DNA of 64,000 nt from Ancylostoma caninum (taxonomy: Eukaryota; Nematoda; Chromadorea; Rhabditida; Ancylostomatidae): contig JBAJFG010000314.1 in NCBI GenBank assembly GCA_037903475.1, forward strand, positions 1,426,001 to 1,490,000. Direction: 5' to 3'. The notes beneath the pieces are model-generated. The model was not told the origin of the DNA. It worked only from the letters and a program-made list of their open reading frames with translations, and did no database searches. Made by a program: the position numbers and the translations under genes. Position 1 is the first letter of the stretch. Every line of letters starts with the position of its first letter. Shown here piece by piece: positions 35,555 to 48,224 of the stretch.

Positions 35555-38500
35555 ATGAACGAAGAAGGTGGATATCTCGGTGCAATGACCTACCAGTGCT
35601 TATACAGTGGGATTCTCGACAAACTCCGATCGTCAAAAAGAGATGATGATCGTGCTCTAGCTGCTATTCATGTAAGTTACAAGTTTTATACTTTAAGAAC
35701 AATTTATTCCGCTGCAATCACCATCTTCAAATATTAACATACTTTGGATTTCCGATCTCCATAATTCTCAGGAAGACAGTGTGATTTCACAGTTTTCTTT
35801 TTAATTCTGATATTCGCTGTGGTTATTGACCAAATTTGGCCTTGGGATACGTAATTCTGTACTATAAATTACTGGTTTCGTTTATCTTGTTCTCGATTTG
35901 TCCTAAGTCATGATATCTGTGCTTCGAGTCCCTGTGTGAATCATTTTGTTAGTTGTGGTGATCATAAAATTAGTACTAGTTCATGAGGTCATGAAAGTAG
36001 TTCTAGTTCATGAAACATTCATTCTACATAGTAGGCTAGAAAAGAAGTTCCTGCGGTTCTTCTTAGGCATTGGAAACATTATTTTTAGCAGAAAGATCAT
36101 TCACAACCACTGAGTTATACAGCTCGTTTCTTCATTACTTATGCTGCAAGAGAGGAGTTATGGCCTATTAGGTTTTATTAGGTTTGGGGTGGCGTGCTTC
36201 TCTAACGCTCTTCCGTCCATATTATTATATCCAGCATGCAGTCATGGATTTGTTACTGATATTCATAGTTGATGGTTGGCTATGGTACGTAAGCAGTGAT
36301 AGAATATGGACGGAGGGTGAGCGTTGCAGAGGGGCGCCACCCACAAAACTATTGAGCTGAGCAGTGGGCGCTGGTAGGGCTGACTAATTTGCGGAATTGT
36401 ATGACCACAGCAATGCGACGGTGCTGGGAACGCCATCTTGTATTGCCATAGTGGGTAATTGTAGTGTTTTTCATCCCCATAAAACCATCAAATGCGATGA
36501 AAAAATAGTTAACATATCAATAGTCTATTCAACCGGTATGAGTAATGGTGGAATTATCATGGACTGAGATGCGGCCATTTTCCCTCAACATCAAGCATGC
36601 TTGATAGTGCACCACCACAACGCTTAAATTCAGTCTGCGAACACATAAGTATTCCTTCCATCTTGAATGCCCTATACACTTATCCATTACAGCAGCACAA
36701 AACAGCAATTCTAACGCACAGCACTATCGCGCTGCCTCAGGTATTCCAGCAGTTTGAGCTTCGTGTCATTTTGGTTCCAATACCTGAAATGGGGGGGGGG
36801 GTTGGGGTGCTACTTGGCTGCTATTCCATTGCTGTTAGTTATCTGTTCAGTCGCTGTTTAATTGCCATTCGATCCCTATACGATGTTCGTTTAAGGATAC
36901 TGCTGAGCACAAAAACATCACGTGCCACATTTCCTGTGGTAGTTTCCGCTCTGTTGCGAAGGTCCACAGAAAATGTCTTTATATGTGAAAAACGCATATG
37001 TGACCATATGGTTTGTTTTTTTTTTCTGTGTGATTCGCGATAAAAATTCTAGCTGGTATTTCGGTTTGAAGAATGCTTAGTGAATTTTGATCCATCCCTT
37101 TTTAGCTAGCGGTCTGAGTTTCATGTCTGCTTATCCATTCTGATCTGCTTTATTGATATTTATTTCCAGCGTTTACGGTCTGCTATGAAAGCCTCTGATA
37201 GCGCATCTCCATCATTTTTATTTGACTTCACAAAGGTTTTGCTGGCGGAGTCTGAACTTAACATTAACCTCCAGGTTAGTTTTGTGATCGCAGTTTTGTT
37301 CGGATTCATAATGCCTGTTCTTTTTGTTTTGTTTTCTGATTCTTCAATTTCTTTGTCTTTGTTTTGTCCGAACGATTAGGATTGCAGGAAGCGTACCTCA
37401 GAATGCACGACAGTTCTCCAACAGATGATCTTGTGGTTCAAGGTCATGAACACGTCCCCGAGTATAAGGAGCTCACAAAGCGGTAATTGTTTCTTTTATT
37501 GTCTTTCATTTCGCCACGACGTGATGAAAGTGGAGTGTTGTTGCCGATAACGATAGCTATAGTTTGCTGTTATGAACCGGTCTGCCTAATATATCACCTG
37601 CAACTATAGTCCGTCCCCACTCAGGTGGCTGAGATTCATAGACGCTACAGTTATAGATGTGTGAAAATGTTTCGTTGAATAACATAACTGTGACATAGAG
37701 TTTTCAAGAGTTCGCCTGCTATTTCCAGACTCTTGTTGTTTACGCTTTTCAGTTTTGTGTATTCTTGCTGCTCTATTCATCTTGTTTTTTCTTCAGAGCA
37801 ATTGAATTACGGCGAGTGCTATCACGAGTTCCGGAGGAGATGGCTGATCGTCACCAGTTCTTGGAAACTATTAAATTGATTGCGTCATCCATTAAAAAAT
37901 TGTTAGAAGCAATAAATGCGGTTCACCAGATTGTGCCGCTGTCTGCACAACAAGGTACGTTCACCATGCGTACTTTAAAGCAGCTTCTAGACAGTTTCAT
38001 TTCGGAGCTTCCGAACTGACGTGTGATACGTGGAAAAACCTATCAACGTGGAATTTCATTGTCGCTCCAAGTGATAAGGTGGAAAACATTGTTGCGACCT
38101 TGCATTTCTTACACGTTTTGCTACAATGAAGAACTCTAGCTCATCAACCTGGAGCGATAAATTTCATGTGTTCGATTGTTGTGCCTTCAAGGTTTTTTTT
38201 GGGTGGATCACTTTTTCTGACCCAACGTTACGGCCTCTCGCCGTCCTCAGAGGTCTGCAAAGAGGTCGACTCAGAAAAATCTTGCGTCTAGGCCACCAAG
38301 CGAGTGCTTTGGTGCCGCACTTTGGCATTGATGTTTTCAAATTCCAATTCAAATCACACAAATTAGAGTAGATTTTTCGGTTTACAGAATGCTCAGTGAA
38401 TTTTGGTGCATCCTTTTTTGATATATCTTTTCTTTTTTGAAATTACCAGCTTAACACACTTGACAATATTGAAAGAAATAAACATGGCTCACAAATTGAC

Positions 38501-41500
38501 TTCATATCGCCATGTATAGACTATACACAGAAATTTCATGATCCAACTAGCGATGCACAGGTTTAAGAAACGAACTTTGAAATTACCAGCTTAACCCACT
38601 TGAAAATATCAGAAAAAAAATCACAGCCCACACATTCAGCAGCATATTGCGGCTCGGGATCTAGACCCTAGTTTTAAAGGCATCTTCTCATCAATTATTT
38701 CCAATAACAACACTTTCCTTTTTACTGCGGCCGAAATCCACTTGTTGTTTAGTATGATACCGTTGTCACATTAGCGAAAACCGCTTTTGACACATAACGG
38801 ACAATACGACCCACCGGTAAGTCGTACGGGAAGTTACGTGGAGGACAATGCGACCCACTGATGAGTCGTATCTGTTTTAACAAGCTCTCTTAAGTGGAAT
38901 TTTCCCAAATTCACCGATTAGGGCTTATTTCACACACTGATCACGAATATAGTATCCATTTCGTACTGTGGCGCAGTGCTATGAGAGTACTGTAGGCACA
39001 CGTAACTGCTACAGATGTACTATCTTTTTCACCAATCTGGCCCCTAGGCAGTCCGCCAAGATGAGGTAAGCCTCGCCACATTGTTATAGGCGAGACATGT
39101 TTTGGCGCACTTCCAGCTATCGATCGTAGGTTGATAGCGCCAGTTTCTATGATTTGGCGTGCGATAAAGTGCGCGCTCTGTAATTAAACAAAGCACATTG
39201 AATTGCTCTGATTTTAAAAACAGACTGTATTTTCACCATATTTGAGATTAACCTCGTACAGTAGGATTACTTGACATGCAGAGTACGAATACAGGCTGGT
39301 ACAGTTGGAGTGACAACAATTTTGAAAGGCGCCTTTTGACAAAGTAGCATTGCAGCTGGGAACGAAAGTGGCTGATCGTGTTCGTACATGATCAACAGAG
39401 GTAGATGTATACAGTTGGTTGATCTCACAGAAGTATCATTGTCAGTTTTTTCTTGGCATGGACGAGAACCACTCAACCAACATCGCCCTCCATCGCTGCG
39501 GAACGAATTCGCTCCAGATTTTTAAGGAGCTGAAATCATTGGAGTTACTTAGAGCCAGGTATACCGAATAATCTAAAGATACCCTGAAATTGGCTTTTTG
39601 AAGGAACATAACGGAGGTGGCAAAAGGAGGACTGTTCGCGTGGCAGCCACCATCGGAACAGTGTACTGGAAATGCCTCCAGAGAAATTGTCGACAAAGGT
39701 CAACAAAACCTCCAAAAAGCATTGGGGGAGAAAGAAGCACTGTCATGAGGATTACGCGAGAAGATCTAGGACTTGAGCCATGCGAACCGCAGAAAGTTAA
39801 GGAATTGCCATCAGCTCAGAAAGGAAAGAGGTCTCACTTCGTCTCGTGAGTTGTAGATACCAGTAGGCTCCGTACCTTCTCGTCACGCTGATTCCAATGA
39901 CGTACCCCAAACCACATAAAAGTGATGAAAACCCCGTTTTCGGAGGGTTCGAATGTGCAGTTCACAGACCACTTGGGCGGAGCGGGCCGTGAGTGTGTTG
40001 GCTGCCTGCCACGACTACAGTGTTGGCCAGCACGTGCTGACGTGCCCGATCGATAAGATCAACGGCTTCACGCGTCGCGCGATAAAATGTTCCAAATCCT
40101 GTCCCGAAAAACCTTTAAAAAACCGGTTCAAAGACGGTTTTGTAACATTTTATATATACCACTGGATTCAGCGCATCGAGTAGATTCAGAATCCGCCAAC
40201 AACTCAAACTCGAAAACGAGGTGACAAACTGCCTTTAAGCGGTGTGCGAATGTTGTACTGGAAAACATGGTTTTCCCGATGAGAAAATATTTACGGTGCA
40301 GCAAGTTTTGAATAACCAGAGTAAGAGATTACGGTTGGGGAGGAAAAGCTGTGTCAATTCGAGCCTGTTCACGGTTCCTCGCAAGTATGGTCCTCTCTTA
40401 GTTGATCTGGGCCGGAATCATCGAGTCAGGACGAACCCCGCTGGTTTTTCTGAGAAAAAAGAAAGAAAAGTAAACTTTGAGCTGTACCAACCTTTGGTCC
40501 TGGAAATACATCTGGAGCCGTGGGCCGAAAACATTCCAAAAATGCAAGGTGGAGATTTCAACAAGATTCCGCCTCCTATCAGGCGGCACTGTTGAGCCAG
40601 AGGTGGCTTCGGAACAGTGTGTCGGACTTCATACCCCCAACGTGATGGCCAGCAAGGGCTAAAATCAGCTGGACCTGAACCCAGTTGATTTAAGCATGTG
40701 GTCTATTTTGGAGCTAAAGATCGTGATGGCCAGCAAGGGCTAAAATCAACTGGACCTGAACCCAGTTGATTTAAGCATGTGGTCTATTTTGGAGCTAAAG
40801 ATCTGTTTCACACCACCAGCTAGCGCTGAACTCCGTAAGGCTCGACTTCGCAAGGAATAGCTCGAGATTACCCAAAACACTATGGGACAATTTCGGGAGT
40901 TTTTAGTGAATTGTTGTTGTTAACATTGTTTTTGTTAGCATCCAGTTAGCATTGTGAGAGAAATTTGGGAAGTTGCTTAACAAAGCCGGCTTATTGTGAA
41001 TAGTACCTAGTGTGAGTGGCGCTGCATGCGTATCTTCACCCTTCAGATGCAGTGTGCTTCGGTGCAGAATTGATGCCACGTCCGTGATCAGCTAGCGAAA
41101 TAACCCCTTTTCGAAGCTGGGCCAGATTCTGGGAAAGATACTATGTGCAGTTCCTACATTATATTAGTTGATGCAAAAGAAATGGCGCCACTTTTTTCAA
41201 GAACATATTATTTCGTTTAGACACAACATTACAACCAGATATGATAATATACTTGCAGAGCAAAGAAAGCTCTTTCATTCTGTAATTATGAGAGATTTCC
41301 ACTGCAGTTACCAAAGGTGATATAATTAAAAATGTCCAAAAATCTCGTTCTCAAATTTCAAATTTTTTTATTTCTTTATCACACTACAAGCAAGACTGTT
41401 CAAAACACCTTCTTTGTATTAGGTCATCATGTCAATACCTACTCCATACGTGAGCTCTGGTGCAACGGCTTCGTTGTTGGAGAAATGTGGATGAGCACTT

Positions 41501-42768
41501 TTTGAGTGATTTTCCTTATTATTCCTAGAATTCCTGCTGGATGATTCTCTCCAACCTGCGTTTCAGAAAGTACACCTTCAACAACACCTATAGCTATATC
41601 TGCCCCAAAGAGGCTCTAACTGTCTGCTGGAAAACACTCGAGAAGCTCATAAGCCCATTTCCTGCAACCAAAATTTTGGCCAAAATTTGCTTCCGATAGC
41701 TGGTTTTAACTTTGATAATTTAAATGCGAAATTTTTGTATAGGCATCGTATACCTCAAGCAAATTGTCGTATTTCTGTCGCTTTTCCCAGCTCCAGAAAC
41801 TCTGTCTGCAAGAAAAAATTCGCCAAACATGACGATATGAAAACGAGGTTCTTGTTGTTCTTGGCTTCGCTGTTCGACGAGATATAGACGTACAGCGTCA
41901 GAGACCTACCTGCTCATACGATGAGCAATGGTCGCTAATAATTAAATTACATTCATGGTTTATCGAAGTTATCGTTTCTTGAAGTTGTGAAGGAAAATAG
42001 AGTCAACACGAAAAAGCGCCATTTCTTTTGCATCAACCTATAAGTAGCATTAATACCGCAACCCTGCAGAAAGGCGCTTACGTGAAAAAAAAAACAAGTC
42101 CACATGAAACCTTATATTCGTTATCAGCGCACCAAATCTACCCGTTGCGCAGCTTCCTCTTTGAGAATAGTGCACAAATCGACGTTGGTCCAAAGTGGCT
42201 CAGTAACCAGGGCATGCATTGTCATCAATGTGTTAATTGAAATTTTCAACCACACAAAAAATTCTATTTGGAATAAGATGAATTACTTATGTTCGTTGCT
42301 CACTTATGTTCCATTTCCATGTTTTTGTTTCAGCGGTCGAGAAAAGGAAGCGAGAATTCGTGCATTATTCTAAAAGATTTAGCAACACGTTGAAGACATA
42401 TTTCAAGGATCAAAATGCTGTGCAGGTAAGCGCAGAATGAATTCGTGTACGAAGTTTTGTGTTATTTTTCCATGCAGTGAGGGCATTTTTCCGACTCACA
42501 CCTGAATGCTTGAACTTTTATACTGGTGCTGAAGTTTTGTTGTGGAGTATTATATCCGGAAACGGCGACGGGCGAAATTCCATAATTGTCCATTTCACTA
42601 AGCTGACCAGTCATTATACTCAGTCGCACCGCCCTTTTCAGCCCTTACGCTCCACACTTCAATAGTTTGCGTTTATTATATGATTTTCAGGTTTCTGTTT
42701 CCGCAAATCAACTTGTGTTTCAAACATCATTGATCGTCAAGACCGTGAATGAGAAATTGCGGAGATGA
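35555..42768 (+). CDS. ccm-3: CCM3 / programmed cell death protein 10 orthologue
   Basis: Six exons join in phase: 35555-35671, 37170-37274, 37388-37482, 37797-37954, 42334-42425 and 42691-42768 (TGA). They give 214 residues, about the length of human PDCD10 (212). The N-terminal helical dimerisation domain spans roughly 1-100 ([27 protein letters not shown]). The C-terminal focal-adhesion-targeting-homology bundle contains [54 protein letters not shown] and [19 protein letters not shown], all matching family landmarks ([41 protein letters not shown]). CCM3 links GCKIII kinases to STRIPAK and in worms supports excretory-canal and germline tube growth (family knowledge). Intron 4 is 4.4 kb and filled with transposon debris. 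Confidence 0.95.
36180..36350. repeat. Inverted repeat in ccm-3 intron 1
   Basis: Arms contain GGGTGGCG..CTCTAACGCTCTTCCGTCCATATT and, inverted, AATATGGACGGAGGGTGAGCGTTGCAGAG..CGCCACCC, around a loop of about 75 bp. This looks like a small foldback element, and no gene is inside it. Confidence 0.65.
39830..40217 (-). mobile_element. AGGCAG-family MITE nested in the mariner remnant
   Basis: The right edge reads CGAAAACGAGGTGACAAACTGCCT and is followed by TTAA. From 40217 back to about 39864 the sequence is the inverse of 13508-13875, with shared GGCTTCACGCGTC, GACCACTTGGGCGGAGCG and AGATTCAGAATC. The left edge TCACTTCGTCTCGTGAGTTG matches the right terminal part of 13508-24494. It interrupts the transposase reading between its N- and C-terminal halves, so it inserted after the mariner. 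Confidence 0.75.
40642..40803 (+). repeat. 81-bp tandem duplication inside the mariner remnant
   Basis: Two adjacent copies, 40642-40722 and 40723-40803, start GTGATGGCCAGCAAGGGCTA and end GGAGCTAAAGATC, with a single visible difference (CAGCTGG/CAACTGG). The near identity against a decayed background suggests the duplication is younger than the transposase decay. Confidence 0.95.
41165..42041. mobile_element. Deleted mariner with Hsmar-like terminal repeats
   Basis: The left end TTGATGCAAAAGAAATGGCG (about 41168) and right end CGCCATTTCTTTTGCATCAA (about 42017-42037) are perfect inverted repeats for 20 bases and continue imperfectly for about 10 more. The pattern TTAGGTTGNTGCAAAAGNAAT is that of cecropia/Hsmar-type mariner ends (family knowledge). 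The 0.88-kb interior has no intact transposase; an open plus-strand stretch at 41687-41887 is not recognisable. It may be a non-autonomous derivative mobilised by a mariner like the one at 39430. Confidence 0.75.
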
Positions 42769-45284
42769 GTATAAGTGCAACAAACACTATTGTGATCTTT
42801 CCTCCTAATATCGTTCTCTACCATAGCGTCTAGCTTTAAAAAAATACTTAAGATTATACTTTAGAATATGCTTTTGGTATGGTGTGGTTGAACAATTCCT
42901 ATTGTCTGTGCTATGACCTCACCGTGTTCTTTTGCTCAGTTTTCTGTCTTCACTTATGCCTTCTTTGTATAAAGACTCAATCTCCTTAATGATGTAACTA
43001 TAGGTCCATAAATGTTTTGTCTTGCTATTGGTCTTATTTCTGCCGTGAACTTATAGTGCCTCGGTAGCGACACATTTGCACAAAAATATTTGACAGCTCG
43101 CAAGTTCACATGTAATCGGAAGCACAGAATGGGATTAAAGTTTTGTTCAGAATCATATCGAGCTAATAAGCCTTCAGATCACTGGTGATTCACAACCGAG
43201 CTTCTTTGAAATATGACATAAAAACAACGTTTTTTTTTTTGAGTTCATAATTTTCTAGTATGTAAAGGATGATATGATATCCGATGAATCTCCTTCTATG
43301 AGTTGAAGAGGAGGAAATTTCTCATTGGATTATAGGATCTGGCTTAACGAAGTTTGCTCGTTCTCAAGTAGTTTAGATGGGAAATCGATGGAAAATTCGC
43401 CAAATTTCCCACCGAACTCCCAGAAACATATGAAGCCATAGAAAATTGAAACACTGGGAAAAGATACAGCTGATTATGCTCTATGAAGACAAAGAAAAGC
43501 GTTCGAGTCGGGAAGTTCAGCGCGAGCCCTAGTTTCTCACAAGCTGACGTGCCCTGCAGGCGAATTCTCGCGTGTGCAATCAAACGACTTTGCTTTCCAC
43601 ACTTCATTTCCAAACTTTTCCACCCTCTTTACTACACAAATCTGGACTGATTCCAACCCGTGCAAAATCTTCTGAAGGCGCGGAAATCGAACCCATGAGT
43701 GCTGCAAATGCAATTGTGCTTGCGTGTGGGCCTCCACATTTCTCGTGATCCTTGTCTTCTTAGTCACACATCTACAAGTAAAATATTTTCCGTTACAGTG
43801 ATACTACCTACTGTTTTTTTTTGACACTGCATTCATTGAACTCTATGGACCCGTTATGACCAGCCACTCCCAACGCTGCACAGGAGCATCTTCCAGATTG
43901 CTTTAGAACAAATGTAGTGCGGATAGTCATCTTTTTTCACACTAATGGGCCACGGCAGACCTATTTTCCATCCGTGGACCCGTATCCTGAGTAAACTTAG
44001 TGAAAACATTATTGTAATAATAAATAATTTAAAGGAGTTGATCAAAAGTACCAATAAAAATAAACAGTTAAAAGTGCAGAAATGTAGGGTTTTTACTTGT
44101 TTTGTGAAGCAATTTTAAAATTTATCCTGGCGCTTCCCCACTACTGGGCCAGAGCGGACCCATTGTCCATCCGTGGACCAGTATCTTTACGTTTTTCCCA
44201 CGATTGCACCACGGCGGACCCTTTCTCGATCGATGCGCACCATTCGCGGACGCAAAAAGTGGGCGGGAGGGGGGGGGGCGTGGGAAAAAGTGGGGTCTCC
44301 GACGTTTTGGGGACCCAGGCGGAAAATAAAATTAATAAAAATATTAATTATAATAATAAACAATAAAAATTGTATTAAAAATTACAGTAAAAATAAACAA
44401 GTAACAATAAACTAATACAAGATTTTTATATGTATTGTAAAGTAATTTCAAGAATTTGCCGACCCATTCTCGGGGGGGGGGCGCTCCCCCCTGCGTCCGC
44501 CACTGTTGTGCACTTGTCCTGGTGTTTTAGTATTTTTTTTCTGAAATATAAATCCCCGACAAGCAAGTCTATCATCAGTGCACTCGCACTCCTTGTAGAT
44601 TTGGAGAATAAAGGGAGAAAGTTAGGAAATATTCAGAAAGTATGGTCAAAAGTGGTTTCAGAAAATGTCACTACAGCTAAAGATGACGCGTTCTTTGTTC
44701 GTTCATCCTGTGTATCTGATTGTAGCGTCCTTCTTAGAAACAACGAGTCCTAGAACTCGCTAATCCCTGTGGGACCTCAATGAGTTGAGAGCCAAGCGCA
44801 CACCCCCAGTGAAGAAACCGAACATATCCCACCGCTGCGGGATCTCTCACGGCATCCACCGATTTCTTCGGCGTGGTTCAATCGTTGACCAAGCGCCAAT
44901 ACGGGGGCTACCCTGCTCCGTACACTGCTGCTATGCAATGTCAAATCGTTGTGAACACTATCTCGCCCGGAGGACTCGAGACTGCCGTCCTTACGGTGCT
45001 TTGTTAAGGGGATGTAGTGTGGGTGCGCGCCGGAGCCTGGTCCGATCGAATAAGAAATTGTGTATATCTGGTTGTTTTAACTACAATTCTGGGCTTTTAA
45101 TGCATTTCCAAAGTGCCTTCTTCCTTGGAATTGCTCGGTGTACAGAGAAAACATGCGGGAGCGGGAAGGGGGAGGTTCGTGAAGAGGTGGGGGTCGGAGG
45201 AGGGATTAGGTGGGCGGTGGGCGGAATGGGTGTCGTACTGAGGGTCGGTTTTTCCCATCTTCATACTTGACCCTGATCTGGCAA
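42769..45284. other. ccm-3 3' region, low-complexity and repeat DNA
   Basis: No gene was found. 43860-44280 carries repeated TCCATCCGTGGACC and ACTAATGGGCCACGGCGGACC-like words. G10 runs occur at 44269-44278 and 44472-44481. 44330-44430 is an AT-rich (AATAAA)-like stretch. 45200-45280 ends with a CATACTTGACCCTG segment that recurs near 55400 and, inverted, near 54135. Confidence 0.5.
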
Positions 45285-47133
45285 TCAAATGGTGTTCAAA
45301 GAAGCCGTAAGGTTGACTCTCGAACTGAAAGGAGGATGGGAACGCAGAGTTGTCTTCTTCGTGAGGAAGAGAGGTGATAGCACAGTGTTGCTAGGATCGA
45401 ACATTTTAAAGGTGAACATCAATACTCCTGCATGAACTCATGTCAACACATTCCGTATCTACCCGACTAGACCTTCGATTGCAGCGAACAAGCAGAAAGG
45501 CATACAAGGCAGAACTTTTAAAGGGAGTGTTACCAACGCTACTACCACTATGGTTAATAGTGACATGAATCCTTCAAGCATTCCTCTCGATCAGCTCTGG
45601 AAGTTGCCTCCTAGCCTTGATAATGAACCTGTTTTGATGAGTAGGCAAAAAGCAGAAAAGAGGCGGCCAAAAAAAGGGTATCCGTCTATTCACTAAGCAG
45701 ACTTCGGTGAAGGATCCTGGCGAAGACTCGTTGCATCTCCTCCACCCATGTGATTGCGGAATGTCCAACACACGTGCCCACGCTGGTCTACCAGGAATTC
45801 ACTCAGATCTGACTTTGATCCACACCCATCAAGAACCTTTTCGAGCCGGCCAGCGCTGCCTCGATTGCACTGCATCAGCACTGGGATGATAGGAGGAAAA
45901 GAGAGGAACTCCTGAACCCATCTCCAACCTATATGACCGTTCACGGGTTGGCATCTGCAATTCAAGCTCATAGCAATCACTTCTATAAGTTCGCCAGCGC
46001 TCTCAAAGCGAAGGAAAGCGTAGAGCTTGACTACCCAGAGGTCTTTACATCTAATCCTGGGTACATTGTCGCTCTCTGCTACCGTCTCAACATGGCGCGA
46101 CGCTATTAGATCACGACCCAGTGACGACATGCCTGGAAATCCAATTATCATTGCCGTGCCGCAGTCGTTCTCTCGTGTGCTCAAAGATGTGAATGAGCCG
46201 CCTACTGTGAAGTTGATCGTGTACAGTCTGTTCCCTGAAACGTACACTGCAATCCTCGCCCCGATTGAACAAAGCGGCGCGTGTGCGTTCAATCGGGGCG
46301 TGAAGCTGCAACAGCCGATCAGCCTCTCCTCGCGTTCTGAATGATCCGTTCGCGCCCTGATTGAACACACACGCGCCGCTTTGTTCGATCGGGGCGAGGA
46401 TGGCAGTGTACGTTTCAGGGAACGCACTGTACTCGCATTTTGGTGATAAAGCAGACTAACTCAACAAACTTCCAATCTCGTCGCCGATTGTCTGGGTCTG
46501 GCCGAACACCATTCCAACAAGCCGTGACATGATACTGGTTCAGCAAGCTGTAGAAAGGCACCTCCAATGTGGTGGCACGTTGGATTTGATCCATCCAGCG
46601 TTTCAGAGCTCTCGCGAGAGGGACTGAAGACGTATGAGGAGGTTTGCCGTGAAATGGCACAGTTCTTAACGGACCCGGCAAGAGGTTTCGACGCCCGCCC
46701 CATCGACTACTGCAGCACGATTCAAGACGAAGTGCCGATCAAACACCCGGCTATTAGCTCAGGCATCTGCCCTCGGAAAGGCGAAGACAGGTTCATTGCA
46801 TGACAAATAGTCTTCTTAAAGTGGTAGGCTGAGACAGTGTCGGGATCCTTGATTCTGCCCATGTTCACGCTGAAGCAAAGGACACTGAAGGAGCCCCGAT
46901 TGGAGGACGGATCATCAAGGTTACGAGAAATGCTCGCAGCTGAGGAGAAGGAATTCAAACGCAAGCCCGAAGTGTTCTATCTCAAAAACGTTAAGAAGAA
47001 AAAGCAGGAGTTCAACAACTTGATAATACAAACCGGAGGTCGCGACCGTCAAGGAAGATGTAAGCCGTCAAAGCCGGCTTCTTCGAGGAGGGACGTGCAA
47101 AGGATGATATGGTATCCTATGAATCATGTTTAA
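45285..47133 (+). pseudogene. Decayed coding region, possibly retroelement-derived
   Basis: Protein-like fragments run in order on the plus strand: VFKEAVRLTLELKGGWERRVVF then VRKRGDSTVLLGSNIL (45290-45420, reminiscent of the DTGA-less aspartic-protease-like or linker regions of nematode LTR elements), MPGNPIIIAVPQSFSRVLKD (46130), EEVCREMAQFL (46640) and a basic tail KNVKKKKQEFNN (46985) ending at 47133. Stops and frame changes separate them, and a foldback element at 46220-46432 interrupts the middle. I cannot assign a family. The minus-strand open frame across 45693-46427 is a shadow. It could also be a host gene remnant. Confidence 0.35.
46220..46432. mobile_element. Foldback element with ~60-bp arms
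   Basis: Ends GTACAGTCTGTTCCCTGAAA and TTTCAGGGAACGCACTGTAC, followed inward by CGTACACTGC, ATCCTCGCCCCGATTGAACA and AAGCGGCGCGTGTG and their complements, form an inverted repeat around an 85-bp loop. The interior is non-coding. Confidence 0.8.
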
Positions 47134-48224
47134 CCTTAATGCTACAGTTATATCTAGCCTCGTATTGTTACTGTTTAAACTTACCTTGAAGTTCGAATTT
47201 GATTTCCTTGTATTCAAATGTTATGATGCAATTCAAACCTCGTTATATGGATTGCCATAGTCGTGGAACAACTCTGGCACCCTCTCTCGCTCATTATGCT
47301 ATCCGTGCCACTTTCCCACGCTCACTGTCTGCACTCTCTTGGCATCTTGATCTTTCGTTTTGAGTTGTACTGTTATTCGACTATTTTGATCTACTAGTGC
47401 ACGGCTGCGTTAGATATTCCTACCTATTGCTGCCGAAGTTAATAAACTAGTGAGTAAATTCACAGTTTCCTCAGAGTAAGGGGACAAACACCCCTAAACA
47501 TCTGGGCAGATTGCGAACGCTACCTGCACAAATATACCCTTGGGTGGCAGATTGCTGTGGTGTGCAGAGTGTGGCAGAGTCACTTGCGTTTCTCTCTCTG
47601 AAATACAGGCTGTTGGGCGAACTCGCGCCCTATTTTATACCAGTCTGGCCGTCCGGCTGACGCCGGACTTCCAGACTTTTCCTGATGCTCGCTTCGCTCG
47701 CATGGGTTCATCCCTTCTTCATTCAAATAAAGTCACAGCTATTCCACATTTTTGCTATAATGTGTCCCACACCCTTTCCATTGCTTTTTCTCATGTAAAA
47801 ATGCACTTGTCAAAGAGGATTAACCTTCTCGAAGCAATTTTATCATTTGCTCAACTGAAATAGCTTTTTGTAACTATATATAACCGGTTCAACCTGGATT
47901 GACCGCAGAAAATGGTCTATCATTCTTTGTTTGTTATAACTGGTCAAGTGATAAGAGTCAGTTAGAACATATAAAAGTGGAGGGTGCGGTGTGTTCATAA
48001 ACAAATGAGAAGAGGAGAACGCGGGGGAGGACGTAAGGAGGAAGGATTCACACGGATTGCATACTAATCCGCGCAGTGGTCTGACATCTAGTTTTTTTAA
48101 CGATTGATGTTAGACGCCATCGAATCGATTTAACAAATATGGACCTAACTCATGACATTTCCCTGAGTAGTGGACACCGGCGCACCCCTCCTGCATCGGT
48201 AGCTATATTTTCAGGCGCTCCTCC
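47134..48224. other. Intergenic; contains dispersed palindromic segment copy 2
   Basis: 47642-47703 repeats the 5409-5471 segment: AGTCTGGCCGTCCGGCTGAC, GCCGGACTTCCAGACT and the tail GATGCTCGCTTCGCTCGCAT. Nothing else is recognised, and no exons were found. Confidence 0.6.

Larger units (their letters stand above)
39430..40925 (+). pseudogene. Tc1/mariner-type transposase remnant, split by a MITE
   Basis: The N-terminal part (39460-39850) gives, across frameshifts, a helix-turn-helix-like region with [10 protein letters not shown] and [20 protein letters not shown]. The C-terminal part (40230-40925) gives [17 protein letters not shown], the FSDEKIFTV-like catalytic region, and [16 protein letters not shown], the SPDLNPLDYxxW block holding the third acidic residue. 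The two parts are separated by the 39830-40217 MITE, and an 81-bp tandem duplication (40642-40803) repeats the [10 protein letters not shown] segment. Several stops confirm it is dead. It is plus-strand in ccm-3 intron 4. The subgroup cannot be fixed from these fragments, though the wording resembles the mori/bmmar type. Confidence 0.8.

Noticed and set aside
25048..42768. Operon joining snx-1 and ccm-3
   Set aside because: The stop of snx-1 and the start of ccm-3 are 4.9 kb apart, far more than the usual nematode operon spacing, and there is a repeat-filled gap between them.
43670..43760. tRNA-like sequence on the minus strand with GGGTTCGATTTCC
   Set aside because: There is only a partial B box, no A box and no cloverleaf.
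45693..46427. 244-codon minus-strand open frame
   Set aside because: The protein-like signal in this stretch is on the plus strand, and part of the minus frame crosses a foldback element. There is no family and no splice context.
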